Source: Buxus sempervirens (taxonomy: Eukaryota; Streptophyta; Magnoliopsida; Buxales; Buxaceae). From it: a stretch of 64,000 bases of DNA. Below, piece after piece: positions 25,104 through 36,800 of this stretch (positions are counted from its first letter, which is position 1; each line of letters opens with the position of its first letter). The stretch covers positions 6,168,835 through 6,232,834 of the forward strand of contig OX387186.1 in assembly GCA_947561395.2 (NCBI GenBank), given 5' to 3'. The notes below the pieces were generated by a model that was not told the origin of the DNA, made no database searches, and saw nothing but the letters and a program-made list of their open reading frames with translations. A program made the position numbers and the translations under genes.

Positions 25104-25259
25104 ATGGAATCCACCTCATAGTTATCCTTATCGGTTTCCAACTCCGGCAAAGCCACTGTAAATACACTCCGATGAGACTACTCCTGCTTCACAAGCGACG
25201 ACTTCGGAATGTTGATCGCATTCTGAAGTTGAATCGGCTTTGGTACTGCTGCAGGAGCA
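25104..25259 (-). pseudogene. Old, damaged copy of the TIR-borne exon 1
   Basis: Homologous to 25600-25755 in direct orientation, offset 494 bp. The start codon has become GTG (plus-strand cac at 25154-25156), and the frame reads DNYEVDSMDRPL then stops where the intact gene reads DNFDVDSNGQLA. It shows more substitutions than the TIRs, so it predates the present pair. Confidence 0.8.
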
Positions 25260-25494
25260 AGGCACTTCTCCCATTGTCCGGTCGGAGCTTAAAACGCTGA
25301 CACGTGATTGTTGGAAACCTTAACCTCTCCAAGGCTCTAAGATCTTCCAAGGCGCGATCATTTCACCGGCGCATTGTTGTGGTTAGGGCTTTGGAGAAGA
25401 TTCGGAATGAAGAAGGCGAGTTGTAGGGTTTGAAAAGAGGAAATAGAGTGAACAGAGGAGGGTTGTACAAGAAAAGAAAAGAGGAAATAGGGTT

Positions 25495-26124
25495 TGAAAG
25501 AAAGGAAAGAGTTTACCTAAACATGTACATGTCCCATTTGAGCTTGAACTTCGCCTTGAAATAGTAACATCGCTCAAGAAAACCAGCAAGCTGCCCATTG
25601 GAATCCACGTCAAAGTTATCCTTACCGGTTTCCAACTCCGGCAAAGCCATTGTAAATACACACCGATGAGACTACTCTTGCTTCACAAGCGACGACTTCG
25701 GAATGTTGATCGCATTCTGAAGCTGAACCGGCTTTGGTACAGCTGCAGGAGCAGAGGGGTAGAGAGAGAGAGATAACTCCTGCAGGGGAGGAGAAAGAAT
25801 CCTTGCGAATGTACAAGCACGTTGGGTTGAAGTGCAGGGGGCTGAATCGACCTTCCTTCGTGAGTGGAGCTTCTTCTGTTAGAATGGAACTTCAAATGAA
25901 AATTTTCTTGTTTGAAATTCAAAACCCAAATTCAAATTTCAAATTCAAAATTGTTTACACGAGTTTGAAGACGGTAGGCAGCAATCTAACGCTGCCGTTA
26001 ACGTTGTGAAGGTAACTTCAATTTGTATCACGTGAATGTCATGTGGATTAAACTATACACGTGGCAAGATCTTGTGGGCGCTGCAAATAAACCTGTAGAT
26101 AGGGGCTGTACAGTCCCCCATCCG
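25495..26124 (-). repeat. Right TIR of the Mutator-like element
   Basis: Reverse complement of 22011-22640, gap-free, one mismatch seen. It repeats the 5' flank and exon 1 of the 77-aa gene on the minus strand. Confidence 0.9.
25517..25650 (-). pseudogene. Exon 1 copy of the 77-aa gene in the right TIR
   Basis: Identical to exon 1 at 22485-22618, including ATG and the GT donor, but with no exon 2 downstream on this strand. With its copied promoter it could start transcripts running towards lower coordinates, antisense to the intact gene's exon 2. Confidence 0.8.
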
Positions 26125-26199
26125 CTTTTTAATGTACCCGAACAGTTAAGACTACCTCACCAAAAAAAAAAACAGAACAGTTAAGACTAGTTATGGAAA

Positions 26200-26470
26200 A
26201 TGAAAATGTGTGTCATACCAAGGGTAAAATTTTTGGATTTTGCTAAAATTTCACCAGGCACATCTAGCGAAATTTTGGGGGACAATGTCGGGAAATCTAG
26301 GAAAAATAAATTCCCCGCAATTTCTCCATCATAAGTAAATGTAGGGAAATTTCGCCAGCATGCATTAGATTTTGCTAGTATGTTGTCACATGTCTCCTAA
26401 TTCCTAGATTTCGTCAGCATGCTGCCAAATTTTGTCGTCATGTTGCTACATTTTGCCGCACGCCGGGAAA
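26200..26470. repeat. Cluster of short imperfect repeats (TTTTGCTAGCATG type)
   Basis: Variants of a roughly 20-bp unit follow each other: TTTCGCCAGCATGC, TTTTGCTAGTATGTTG, TTTCGTCAGCATGCTG, TTTTGTCGTCATGTTG and TTTTGCCGCACGCC, with GGGAAAT spacers. A degenerate minisatellite or the subterminal region of a DNA transposon. Confidence 0.6.
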
Positions 26471-26773
26471 AAACACAAAAAAGATCTATATACCCTATTT
26501 CGTACCTCCAAACCAAAAAAAAAAAAACACGAAATGTTGCTAAAATTGTAAACCATAATCAAACCTTTTTGTCTGCGGCTGCCAACTGAAATAGCCTTTC
26601 AGAACTTCATTTCATGGATGGAACGTTCTCACTACATTTTAAAGTCCAAACAACGATGTTTTGATCCCTCAAGCAAAACCAAAAATTTGCCTACCAAGTG
26701 AACCCCATTCATTGAAAGTGTTGGGGGATATGCTCGACATCTCATGACCATGAGAGAGCATATCACCTGGACC

Positions 26774-26881
26774 CTCTTGTTGAAAGATTTGCTAGTCCAA
26801 CGGCAATGCATGTGTACACATTAACTTCACACACTTATGTGAACACATGCATTGTCGTGGGACCAGCAGATCTTCCAACCT
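26774..26881. repeat. Foldback element with arms of about 45 bp
   Basis: The left arm includes GGCAATGCATGTGTACACA and the right arm carries TGTGAACACATGCATTGTCG. They pair imperfectly over about 45 bp around a 15-bp loop. It is MITE-like; the target duplication is not clear. Confidence 0.65.
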
Positions 26882-26992
26882 AAGGTTCCAGCAGATTTCA
26901 AGTCTGACCATGACATAGTTAATCAATGAAAGTATAAACTATCGTTAAATCTCTTTAATCAAGTTCAGAATTAAGCCCATCGACCATGACAT

Positions 26993-27226
26993 TGTGCACT
27001 TGGAGTGAAATCATCTGCCGCAAGACATGTGGAAGACACTGCAGCTGCCATGAGACGCTACCACATGCAACATCTCGAAGCTTGTATTTTTTTCACATTT
27101 TTCAATGTAAAAAGACACATTCACATTGAAAAATACTGGCCATGAGATGTTGCTCGTGGCAGCATCTCATGGCAGCTGCAGTGTTTGCCACATGGTCTTG
27201 CGGCAAACGATTTCATCCTGTGCACT
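26993..27226. mobile_element. Foldback MITE with 8-bp target duplication
   Basis: An almost fully palindromic 218-bp element (27001-27218) flanked by TGTGCACT on both sides (26993-27000 and 27219-27226). The arms run inward with GCCGCAAGACATGTGG against CCACATGGTCTTGCGGC and contain CTGCAGCTGCCATGAGA and its complement. The centre is AT-rich (GTATTTTT / AAAAATAC). The 8-bp duplication points to the hAT superfamily. Confidence 0.8.
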
Positions 27227-27227
27227 A

Positions 27228-30200
27228 GTACCACTGTCAGCCGTACAGTACATGATCAGCAACATCAGTTTTATGGTCTTTAACAAGTCTAGATGTTTAG
27301 CCCCACACAAGTTTGAAACTTGGCTAAAAGCATGGAATGATAAACAAAAGAAATCTTTTGAGTAGAGCGGGAACCTGACGTTTCTTAAAAGATAAGCAGA
27401 CGACAGAAATAATTCCGCTCCAAGTATGGTTTCCACAAGATGAAGAAGGTTCAGGAAAATGAGTCACTCGTTTGCACCAAAAAAATTTTATTGTTGTATT
27501 CTACTCTTTCTTTGCAAAACTCCGACTCTAACAGCTGAACTATAAACCCTGTCAATTGGTACTCCAACAGGAACAACAGAAAATAAACAAAATTTGAAAA
27601 TAGCCCACAGAACAGTATCATCTGCGCTCGTATTATTTTGTTTTTGAGATATAACTAAACAACCTTGTTTAATATGTAAACGTGCCAAGTATTGCAACCC
27701 AATGCAAAGGAGAAAATAAAAGCCCCATGATTACATTCAAGAGAGCTGATATTAATGGCTATGGAGTTGGAACATGAATCTTCTATTGAATCCCTAAATT
27801 CTCAACATTCTTAATTACCGCATTCAAAAAATGCCTCAAGCAGGAACTTTACAAGGCCATTGAAATCCATGGAAGCGAGCACGTACCGCACCCAACAAAC
27901 CATCACTCATCCATCTACAATACAAGAGCAAAATGCGTCCAAAAGCTATTAAAATTTCAATGATGAAATAGCCATAAGGCAGTAAATTTCAAAAAAGATG
28001 AAACAATCTAATAACTTTAAAAGGTTTATGTCATTTGAGTCTCAATTAAGATTTACATGCATTACTTTATAGGAAAAAGTAACCAGAAATGAAGGCGAGA
28101 CGGTAAGCCTCCAACCGAGATACACCAACATTGAAGTCATCACAGCCCTAAACAAGCAAAAGCCCAAGTCACAAATGAAGAAATTAGAACCGCTATACAA
28201 AACAAAAACTTGTCATGTTGGCATATTAAATGGGTTCAAGACCCTCCTCAGCTAGCCACCACGGTTGCCTACCAAAAGAAAAAAGTCGGTTGTTACATCA
28301 AGTGGTATTCAACTTGAACTTGAACCCAAAGTACTGGATTCATGTCAAGGTGGCATGCAGGAATATAATGTCCAAGAACTATTTTGGACATAACAGTTCC
28401 AGTCTTCTATGTAAAAGTAAAACAAAGCAGTCCATGCACGTTGGCAGTAAGGTACCAAGTGTGTGCCTAGCTAGTAATTCAAGAGAGCCTGATTGGAACA
28501 TATCAGCAATTATCAATAAAGTTCATATCATTACGATTCCCCTACTTTGACAGGACTAAAGTCATATGAAACATGAAATTTGCCTCTTTAAAACCTTTGA
28601 TCCCAAAAGAATAAACTAAAATTTCCCAGAAAAATTAGATTTGGTATACTAAGAAATTTAAAAAAATAAATAAAAATTTATATTCTGAACACCCAATTAC
28701 CAATGTTATTTGTTTTTCTAGAAAGCCTTTCTTGTCTAAAATGTAGATGCACTCTATTGCTTGACAGAAAAGCTAAGAAAAGGAAAATGAAGACATAAAA
28801 TGTAATAACCTTACACCACTTTTACAAGATATGACCGGACAAAGCAAAAAATAAATCAACAAATAAATAAATCAATATTATATAACAGTATAAATATTAA
28901 TTTCTAACATTAATTTCTACTGAAGAAATAAGTAGGTTTATCCAATGAGGGAGGGAGGAAATAAGTTAGATAGGCGGGAATCTGAAGAATATTAAATGTT
29001 GTGATTGCAGCAATTTGATATGCACAATCATATGGAGGTACACTTGATAGGTCAGCATGCCTTCCAAAACAACTGAAGCTTCAGAGTAGCGGTGGATTCA
29101 AATGGTATGATCAATTATGGCCCAACTGCTAAGTGAAGAGTCATCATCAACAACCAAAACGACAAGGTGATTTCAAACATCACACCAGCTCTTACACAGT
29201 GGGTATTTTAGAAGAAATACACGAGAATATATATATTGGAAGGGATTGTTGAGGAGCGAAGAGAGAGGCCAAATGCATGTCTCTGAAAGTGCACACATTC
29301 TTTTGAAATGACAGTCCACTACAAATATAACTGCATATATTTCTCTTGAAGGAAAACCTGTGATTGCCCTTCCTCCAAGTACTTAATAGATGCAAACCAA
29401 GTGACATTCCAAAGATTTTTCAGATGCAACACAAAGAACCACAAGTGCAACATAAAATTGCTCCTAGGATCTCACTGGGCCTAACACAATCCACCCAGAA
29501 GCTCCAACCTACTTGCACTATGCAGCAACAAATAAACACGTGGACATCCAGTATATGCGCATAAGCATGCTTTTTGGTAGTCACAATCACCATATATATG
29601 ATGATTAAGAGGTCTACAGCCAACAAGACAGACTCCAACAACAGGAGGAATTAACCATGCCAAATGGAACATAAATATGAGTCTTTTCCTACCGTCTTCA
29701 AAAGAATGCTGCAGAAAGATATAATCAAAACTAGCTTTTTTGGTTCTTCAGAGCATATGCTTGAAACTTCTCTCAAGAAACAATGCAAAGAAGCCGGAAA
29801 AAGCTTCCAGGATGAGATCTGGGTACTGCACTAATTTCCAATCAATCTCCAAATCTTGAGATGTTATTTTTCCTATTTCCTCCATTTCAATTTTTTCTTA
29901 ATATATATATATATATATATTGATAGTCCATCTCATAAATCAAATTAGATATAGATTTTTTCCTCGAAAAAATTCCTTCTCCCAAGGTCGTCCTCCAAAT
30001 AACTTGTCAAGTCTCCAATGGTATCCTTATTTCATTTTTTTTGAACTCTCATTCATCCACCACAGTGATTTCATAAATCAAAAACCAAGACCACCCAACC
30101 TGCCCACCCCCATCTCAACTCCCTATGATAACCTCCCTAAAAGATTGATGGGAAAGCTAGATATCCATATATTCTCAAATCAAAATGAAATATAAACAAG

Positions 30201-31591
30201 CTAGGTTCTTGCATCAATATTTTGCACAGAATTTCAATTGAAATAAAACTCTAGATCACCTACCCCACAATCAAAATCATGTTCCAGAAATTCTCAACTA
30301 AGTGAAGAATGCATCAATACCAGATTAAGGAATCATTGTAAACACATCCGACTTTGGAAGCATTTCCCAAGCAAACCATAGCTTAGGAGGCAAGGATGTA
30401 AAAGCCAATGTTGGTCATACACAATCATCTTCTTTCCCCCCTTTTCTATCTCCAGGAGCTTACGGGGCAGGCAGCGGATAACAGAAAGATTCTTTCCACT
30501 TCCAGGGAAGAAGCTCATCTCTAGGAGAGATCTTTAAATTACAGTAAGAGAGTGCTCACAGATCATACTTAGTGCATGCATTATCAACATTAATATCAGC
30601 AAACAAGAACATGCAACTTCTCACTAGCTCAAGAATGATCCTATCAACCTTTCACAAATGAAATTGAAAAGAATTAGGTGAAGGCCCATGGTCATTCAAC
30701 ACCTTACTCCGCCCAACAATCAGAAAAAGAAGAAAGAAAAGGAAGGCGGGAGAGAGGAGAGAGAGAAGCGAAAAAAAAAAATGAAAGATTCCATTATGGA
30801 CACAAAAATACACTTTGACCGTACCAAATATCATGTGTATAAAAATTGACACATTAATGCGAGAAGAAAATGCAGGTCCGGTACTTGTTTTGCACAGAAT
30901 GTCCTACAACTTTTTGGAGTTAAACATTAAAAAATTTTTGGGCAACAATATATGCCAGGATGGTCAGAAAACTTGGTACATTATCCCATCCAGTAGATGA
31001 ATAGGCCCTGATACTTGTTTCATGCATAGTGACTTAAAATTTTCTAAGGTTAACAGCCGAAAAGATGGTGACCAGATAAACAAAAACTTATTTCCAATAA
31101 ATCAATGAAATGCTAAAATTCCTTTCGTGATTAAAGTCAATCAGTCATGTTCAGGACTGATATAGCGGAAAAGCATATCAAATGTTGCATTATATGAAGT
31201 TGGAAAACTTAAATTTCATGGGTATCTCTGTATTACTAATTTTTAACACATTCAAGTATATGACAGTTTACAAACTTCTAAGAAAATAGGAGAAACAAAA
31301 GGTTAATGTAAACAAAATCCCATTTTTTTTCCTAATGTAGCTACATTAGAGAAACAAAGCTATCAAAGCATGGAATGAAGTAGTGGATCCTTTCAATAAA
31401 ATTCTATTGAAAACTTACAAGAAATCTGTAACACCATCAATTTACATCAAATAAATATTTAATCAGCACATTTCAAAAGATGGCCCTCTGACCAAATCAC
31501 ATGGAAATGACCATTCACTAATCATTACTACTTTGGAATCTTGAAAACAATAACAAAAATGCAATTTATTCCATCTTTGCTTGCTTCATCT
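27228..31591 (-). other. Long stretch downstream of the NFD6-like stop; 3'UTR and non-coding
   Basis: AT-rich DNA with a (TA)n run at 29900-29920 and an AG-rich patch near 30740. NFD6-type genes often have several 3' exons, so part of this may be transcribed. A minus-strand AATAAA occurs just after the stop (about 31570). No other gene is recognised. Confidence 0.35.
30430..30545 (-). other. Segment similar to 21.60-21.73 kb, possible alternative 3' exon
   Basis: On the minus strand AAAGATCTCTC followed by AGCTTCTTCC and GGAAGTGGAA is shared with 21620-21725 in the same order and spacing. If spliced from NFD6 exon 2 (phase 1), the AAAG acceptor here would add DLS and stop, giving an alternative C-terminus. 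This is speculative. Confidence 0.3.
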
Positions 31592-33217
31592 TCATCTAGT
31601 CTTGTCTTGGCCTACAAGATGAAAAAAGTTTTTTAATTTCATTACAGCTAAAAGAAAAGAATAGGAGAATGGAAGACTGGCCCATGATGAGAAAATAAGA
31701 TGAACAAAAGAGGAAAAATTGGTAAGAAGAGACGTCATCAAATTCGACTCCGGGCCAAGTATATCTATCTATAAGAAAAAAAGGCAAACAAAAATTTGAA
31801 ATAACAATATGGCAGTTACCATCACTGGTTAGTTCTTTTTCTAATAAATACACCTCTATGACTGTGTAAACAGTTTGAGGCATCACCAAGCCACTCCACA
31901 TTTCTACAATAGAAAGCTCCATAACTCCAATGCTAATGAACGATTAATTAGCTAGTGGTCTACTCTTTGTCATTAGCCTTCCAGAACTCGTCATTCACTA
32001 TCCGGGTATAGTGTTAGCTTGGATTTGGACTCAAATCCTTACAAGAAACCTGCAGAACACTTATGTTTTAAAACAAATATTCAGCATTGCTCTTGCCTGC
32101 CTTGAATGCCAATAAGATATCTCATAATACAATGATAATTCATGTAACATTCATTCAACCACAGCTTTTTAAATTTTTTCAATAATCTTTTAGTTAGTTT
32201 TATTGGACATTTAAATCATTCAAGGCTCGAACCTTCTTAGGGATGCCTCCTTAGTTCCCTGATTTACACGCCCAGTCTATCTCAATCTACAATTTAGATG
32301 GTTGATGCATTCAACAACCGGAAAACAAGACCATAAAAAGATATGGGAACTAAATGCAATACTGTATCACACTCAATATAATAATAATGTGGATCATATT
32401 GAAATTCATGCTGAAACCTAAACAGCTGAAAAAAGACCAAAATGTATAAAACATCGCATGCAATGAATGAAAAAACATGGATCCCGCACAAATGGTACAT
32501 CCATTTCAAATTTTGCTTAAATAACAATGTGAATTAATCAATAAAACAATTCATGTTCAAGGTTTTAAGGACACATTTGATTACTATTTAAGCAAATTTT
32601 CACCGAATCTAACTCTATCAGAAGAGACGCAAAAAAGGTATGTTCACTAATAAATTAATTAATATTCATGGACCTTTAAGGTTTTAAGTATACATTTCAC
32701 TGCCGTTGAAACAATAGTCATCAAACAGTACGACATCTAATTCTATTAGTAGCGCAACAAAATCGGCATGCCTAGATTGAAGAACGATAAATACCTTCAG
32801 GAAGCCATCCGTAGCCCCGACGAGAGACCAAGAGCATTGAGGTCATCAATGCAGATGCAGTGGCGGTGTGAAATGGCAGCATCGATTCCACGCAGCAGCT
32901 CATCTCAACGGGCGACCTTCAAAATCATTGGAAATGATATGTCGGTATTGATAAACAACCAATAAGGAGAAACAAGAAAATCAACGAACATGAAAATGCA
33001 AATTAAAAAAAAAAAAAAAAAAAAAAATCGGGATTTCAATGGAGTGACAGAGTTCAGGGATTATTGACCTGAAGATTCGAGAAGATAGAGGCTTTTGCTT
33101 AGATATGCTGAATGAGGAGCGAGCATTTTTTGATTCCCCGGTGAGTCTCGCCGCTGCACGGCGGACGGAGACAGAACGGAGAACAGACCTAGAGCAAGTA
33201 GCAGCAGCGAATAACAT
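31592..33217 (-). CDS. NFD6: NUCLEAR FUSION DEFECTIVE 6-like mitochondrial/plastid protein
   Basis: Three exons on the minus strand: 33217-33069, 32916-32795 and 31611-31592, giving 96 aa. The N-terminus [20 protein letters not shown] is rich in Ser, Arg and Ala without acidic residues, as in an organelle targeting peptide. The conserved core [35 protein letters not shown] and [13 protein letters not shown] identifies the NFD6 family. In Arabidopsis, loss of NFD6 blocks fusion of the polar nuclei in the female gametophyte; the molecular role is unknown. The start at 33217 is the first in-frame ATG; TTG 33244 is not needed. The last coding exon is only 20 nt. It is divergent from CBP20, with 652 bp between start codons. 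Family members are often alternatively spliced at this 3' end. Confidence 0.88.
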
Positions 33218-33869
33218 ATCAGCCGAAATGCAGCTACTCGGCAAAGCAGTGACAGCTTTTTCCTAGGTTAGAGGCGACAATGGAAGCCGTGTAAGGGTTT
33301 TAGGTTTATCAGGGTTTGCGAGGTACAAGGGCCTGCTGGTAAAATTGTACCCTTCTACCAAAAAGACCAAAAAAAAAAAACTTACCCATTAAAATTCGTC
33401 CGTGACTCGGATAACCCGGCACGATGACCCGGGGAGATTCATACGCACTCGTTCCATTGAATCGGACATAAACAATAGTCAGTTTAGATTTTAGAGAGAT
33501 CAACGGGCCGGGCCATTGTTCCAAAGGGGCGCCCCCGTGTGGACATCAAATGTGCCAAATGAAAAAGGGGTAAAGAAAATAAAATAGTGCTGGAGCAAAA
33601 GGGTTTTCAGAAAAGCCACGGCGATCTTCTCCGGCGGACCCAAGCCAATGAGGTCAGATCTCTCTCTCTTATCCGGATCATAAACACCATGAACTTACTC
33701 TCTGAGTCGAGGCAAGGGCTTGATAACTTGCTATGTCCGAGACTCGACGAACAACGTTCCGAGTAACTCCTTTATGTGTTGCATATTGACAGATTGCAGG
33801 GCTAATATCTCCGGTTTATTTGATTTGGACGTGTCCATCGTCGACGTCTTTACAATATTTGGAAGATTA
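33218..33869. promoter_or_regulatory. Bidirectional interval between NFD6-like and CBP20
   Basis: 652 bp hold both 5'UTRs and any promoters. An A/T-run (33370-33380) and GGGCCGGGCC (33505-33514, close to the TCP-type GGGCC motif of plant housekeeping promoters) are visible. No TATA box is clear on either side. Confidence 0.4.
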
Positions 33870-36800
33870 ATGGCTTCTCTGTTTAAGGTAGAGCTATAAT
33901 TTGTTATCCCCGTCAAATTTCGTATTTGTTTCTTGCTATTATCTAAAGTCTGGGAGCTAGTTTTTCTACATGATTGTACATTACTTTCAATAGACCATAA
34001 GAGCTCTAAGAACGAGTTGTGGTGGGCTGGTGGGAGTATGGGGTGGGGGTTTGGTGAGAGTGAGCTGGGAAATGAGTAGCTGAATTAAGGTGGGATCAGT
34101 TAGGAGCTCGGGAAGCGTATGTAGAACCTTTTGAAGTTGTGTAATCAACACAACATATGGTTAATCCGAATGATAACTAAAGATAAAGGAATTCAATCCT
34201 TTAAATAGTAATTGGTATATCAATTTTAATTTATTTATTTTAATAAACAATATAGAGTCCATGAATGTTTATTTATGGCTGATCAAAAATATCAAAAGTT
34301 ATGAACGGGAAGGAGGTGAGTTAAAAGGAGTGCTAACGGAATCTTGAACACTGATTGGTTGGCTAGGACTTCAGAGAGATTATAAGGAAATAATGTTGCC
34401 ATCTTGGTTTCTGTTGTGGAGATAATGTCAGGAAATATTCATCTATTTGGGAATGGGAAATTTCCTCAACTTGGTAATAGTTAGTAATACAAACACAAAA
34501 ATGAAAATAATAATATTTGTAATAATGATACTCATGAATGTATTCAGATTTGGGTTGATGGATGCATGAACATCAATATACAGACTTTTAGACTAAACAT
34601 AAAATTCCATTTTCATCTTGTAACAAATCAGAGGCATTGAATTTAGGGAAGCTGCAAATAAAAGTAGTGGTTCGTGATGCCTATTTATCTGAGTTTAAAT
34701 ATATAACACCAGCATATGGGTGGGTTAGAGAATGGAAGGGAAGGGAACAGTGGCCTATTGTTAGAATGGGGGCACCTTTATCTATTATGCACACTAACTT
34801 GCATTTTTTTCTTATGTTCCTTCCATTGAACCAGCAGTCTAACCATATAAAAGAAAGGGATAATCCCTAGAGGCAAAACAGAGACAGTGACCATTCCATT
34901 ACCTGCACAAGTGAACAATAAAATATCATGCCTCTGATTTTATTGTTTGAAATATCAATCTGATACAAAAATAAACTAATCATTATCTTCATCCGTTTGT
35001 AATTTAATATTTTTTTGAAAACGATGCTGACTAAACCACAAGTTTTCATTTGACATCTGACTGGGTATCTTTTTGATATACTGGACTGTTGGAATGGAAC
35101 CCAAGCTGCTGAACCCAGCTAGCTGATAAATTATGTTGTTTATTGGTTGTCTATGTATATATCTCAAGCGGTAATAAATGTTTTATCAACAGGTCCAATA
35201 TATACCCAACACAACTCATATATTTATGAAAAGAAGTATGAGTGTAGATCTGGATGATGAGCTAGCATTCGCTTACAGTTAATGCGATTCATCTATATCT
35301 GTATTCCTCTTTAATTGAAGGCAATGTGAAAGCAGAGATGTATCCATAAAAAAGGGAGACAAAAATCACATTATATACCATTTCCCACCACTTGAATCAA
35401 AACTAAGTTAGTCTTTGAGCGTTGTCTAGAATATTTAATGTTGGTAGTGAATGATATTCTTCTTTACCCTTTCTCCTAATTCTATTTCTGTGTGCTAAGT
35501 ACTTGATATTGGTTTGTACTTTGCTTTCTCTATTGTGTAATTGGTTGCTCCTGGTTATTTAACTTCTATTGTCATTTTTATAGCTACTTATTTTGGTTTT
35601 AATGTTAGGATCCAAGCAGGCTTTCAGCATATCGGGATAGAAGGTTTCCTGGAACACAAGAAGAATTTGAACATGCACTCCAAACCTCAACAACTGTTTA
35701 TGTTGGGAATATGTCCTTTTATACGACAGAAGAGCAAGTTTATGAGTTATTTTCTCGAGCTGGAGAGATTAAAAAAATAATCATGGGCTTGGATAAAAAT
35801 ACAAAGACTCCTTGTGGCTTTTGCTTTGTCTTGTAAGTCTATGTTTCTAAGTAATCATTTCCATCTCATGACGTAGTTTAGAAGAATGTAATATTTCTTA
35901 CTTGGATTATATCCTTAGGTGAAATTGTAAGCAGTGTTTTAAAGTTTTTATTGGAGCCATATTTTTATTTCTGACTTGGTTCAATACCCACCGTTAAAAA
36001 AATTTGCTATAAATAGGTATAGACTGTGATATCTTGAACATGGTACTTTGGTGGTTTAAGGAACTCGTTTATCTTGTGTGTGCCTAAGAAGGTGGACTAT
36101 GCATGGAGATTTAGTCTACCAACGAGGTTGTTGAAACTATAGAGATGTTAATGGGTATATAATTTGTAATTCCCGTCCTCTGGGTTGTAAAGCAATGTTA
36201 TGTAAAGCTTTGTAAACTTACTAGTATACATCTATCGAGGGGAAAAAATTAAGAATGCAAAAGAACTTCTGTGATACCATTGCCAGAGTTGGAGTGTAAT
36301 TCTTGGAGTTACACGAATAATATCTTTATAGTTTAGCTATAGCGGGTTCCCATCTCTCATGGGCCCAATATGTTTCTGTGTCTTATTTTCTCTAATTTTA
36401 GTATAACACGTCCATGACTCATCCAAAAAAAAAAAATGAAAAAGAAAAAATCTTAATAGTTTAGTGTTTGTGATGTTTCCCTGTGTAGGCTAACTAACTG
36501 CTGCCATTGCTGATTTATTGAATGGAATGCAAAAAAAAGAACTGATCTGCTGATGAATTAGTCATGGGTAAATTATCGATATCCTATACCAGAATTTATG
36601 GCTGTATCATTCTTATTCTGTTATATTTTTAAGTAGAAACAAATCTCTATCCCTGTATACAAATACATGTACACATACACAGAAGAACAACTGCAGAAAT
36701 GCACACAAACACAGACCGATGCAATCCAGACAGACACAAATACTGGTACATATTAGTTTTGAAGGCCAATACTTGAAACAAAACTGATACTTTTAACCTT

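Larger units (their letters stand above)
22002..26133. mobile_element. Mutator-like element with 630-bp TIRs and 9-bp target duplication
   Basis: A 4114-bp element (22011-26124) flanked by the exact 9-bp direct repeat CTTTTTAAT at 22002-22010 and 26125-26133. Its ends are inverted repeats of 630 bp (22011-22640 and 25495-26124) that align without gaps, and I saw one mismatch (22080). Very long TIRs with a 9-bp target duplication are the signature of Mutator-like elements. No mudrA-type transposase is visible, so it is non-autonomous. It carries a two-exon gene (22485-23397) and so resembles a Pack-MULE, but the gene's 5' flank and first exon are part of the TIR itself. Near-identical TIRs suggest recent movement or gene conversion between the ends. 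Confidence 0.8.

Noticed and set aside
33218..33244. Upstream TTG start for the NFD6-like protein
   Set aside because: ATG 33217 gives a sensible targeting peptide; a TTG start is not expected in a plant nuclear gene.
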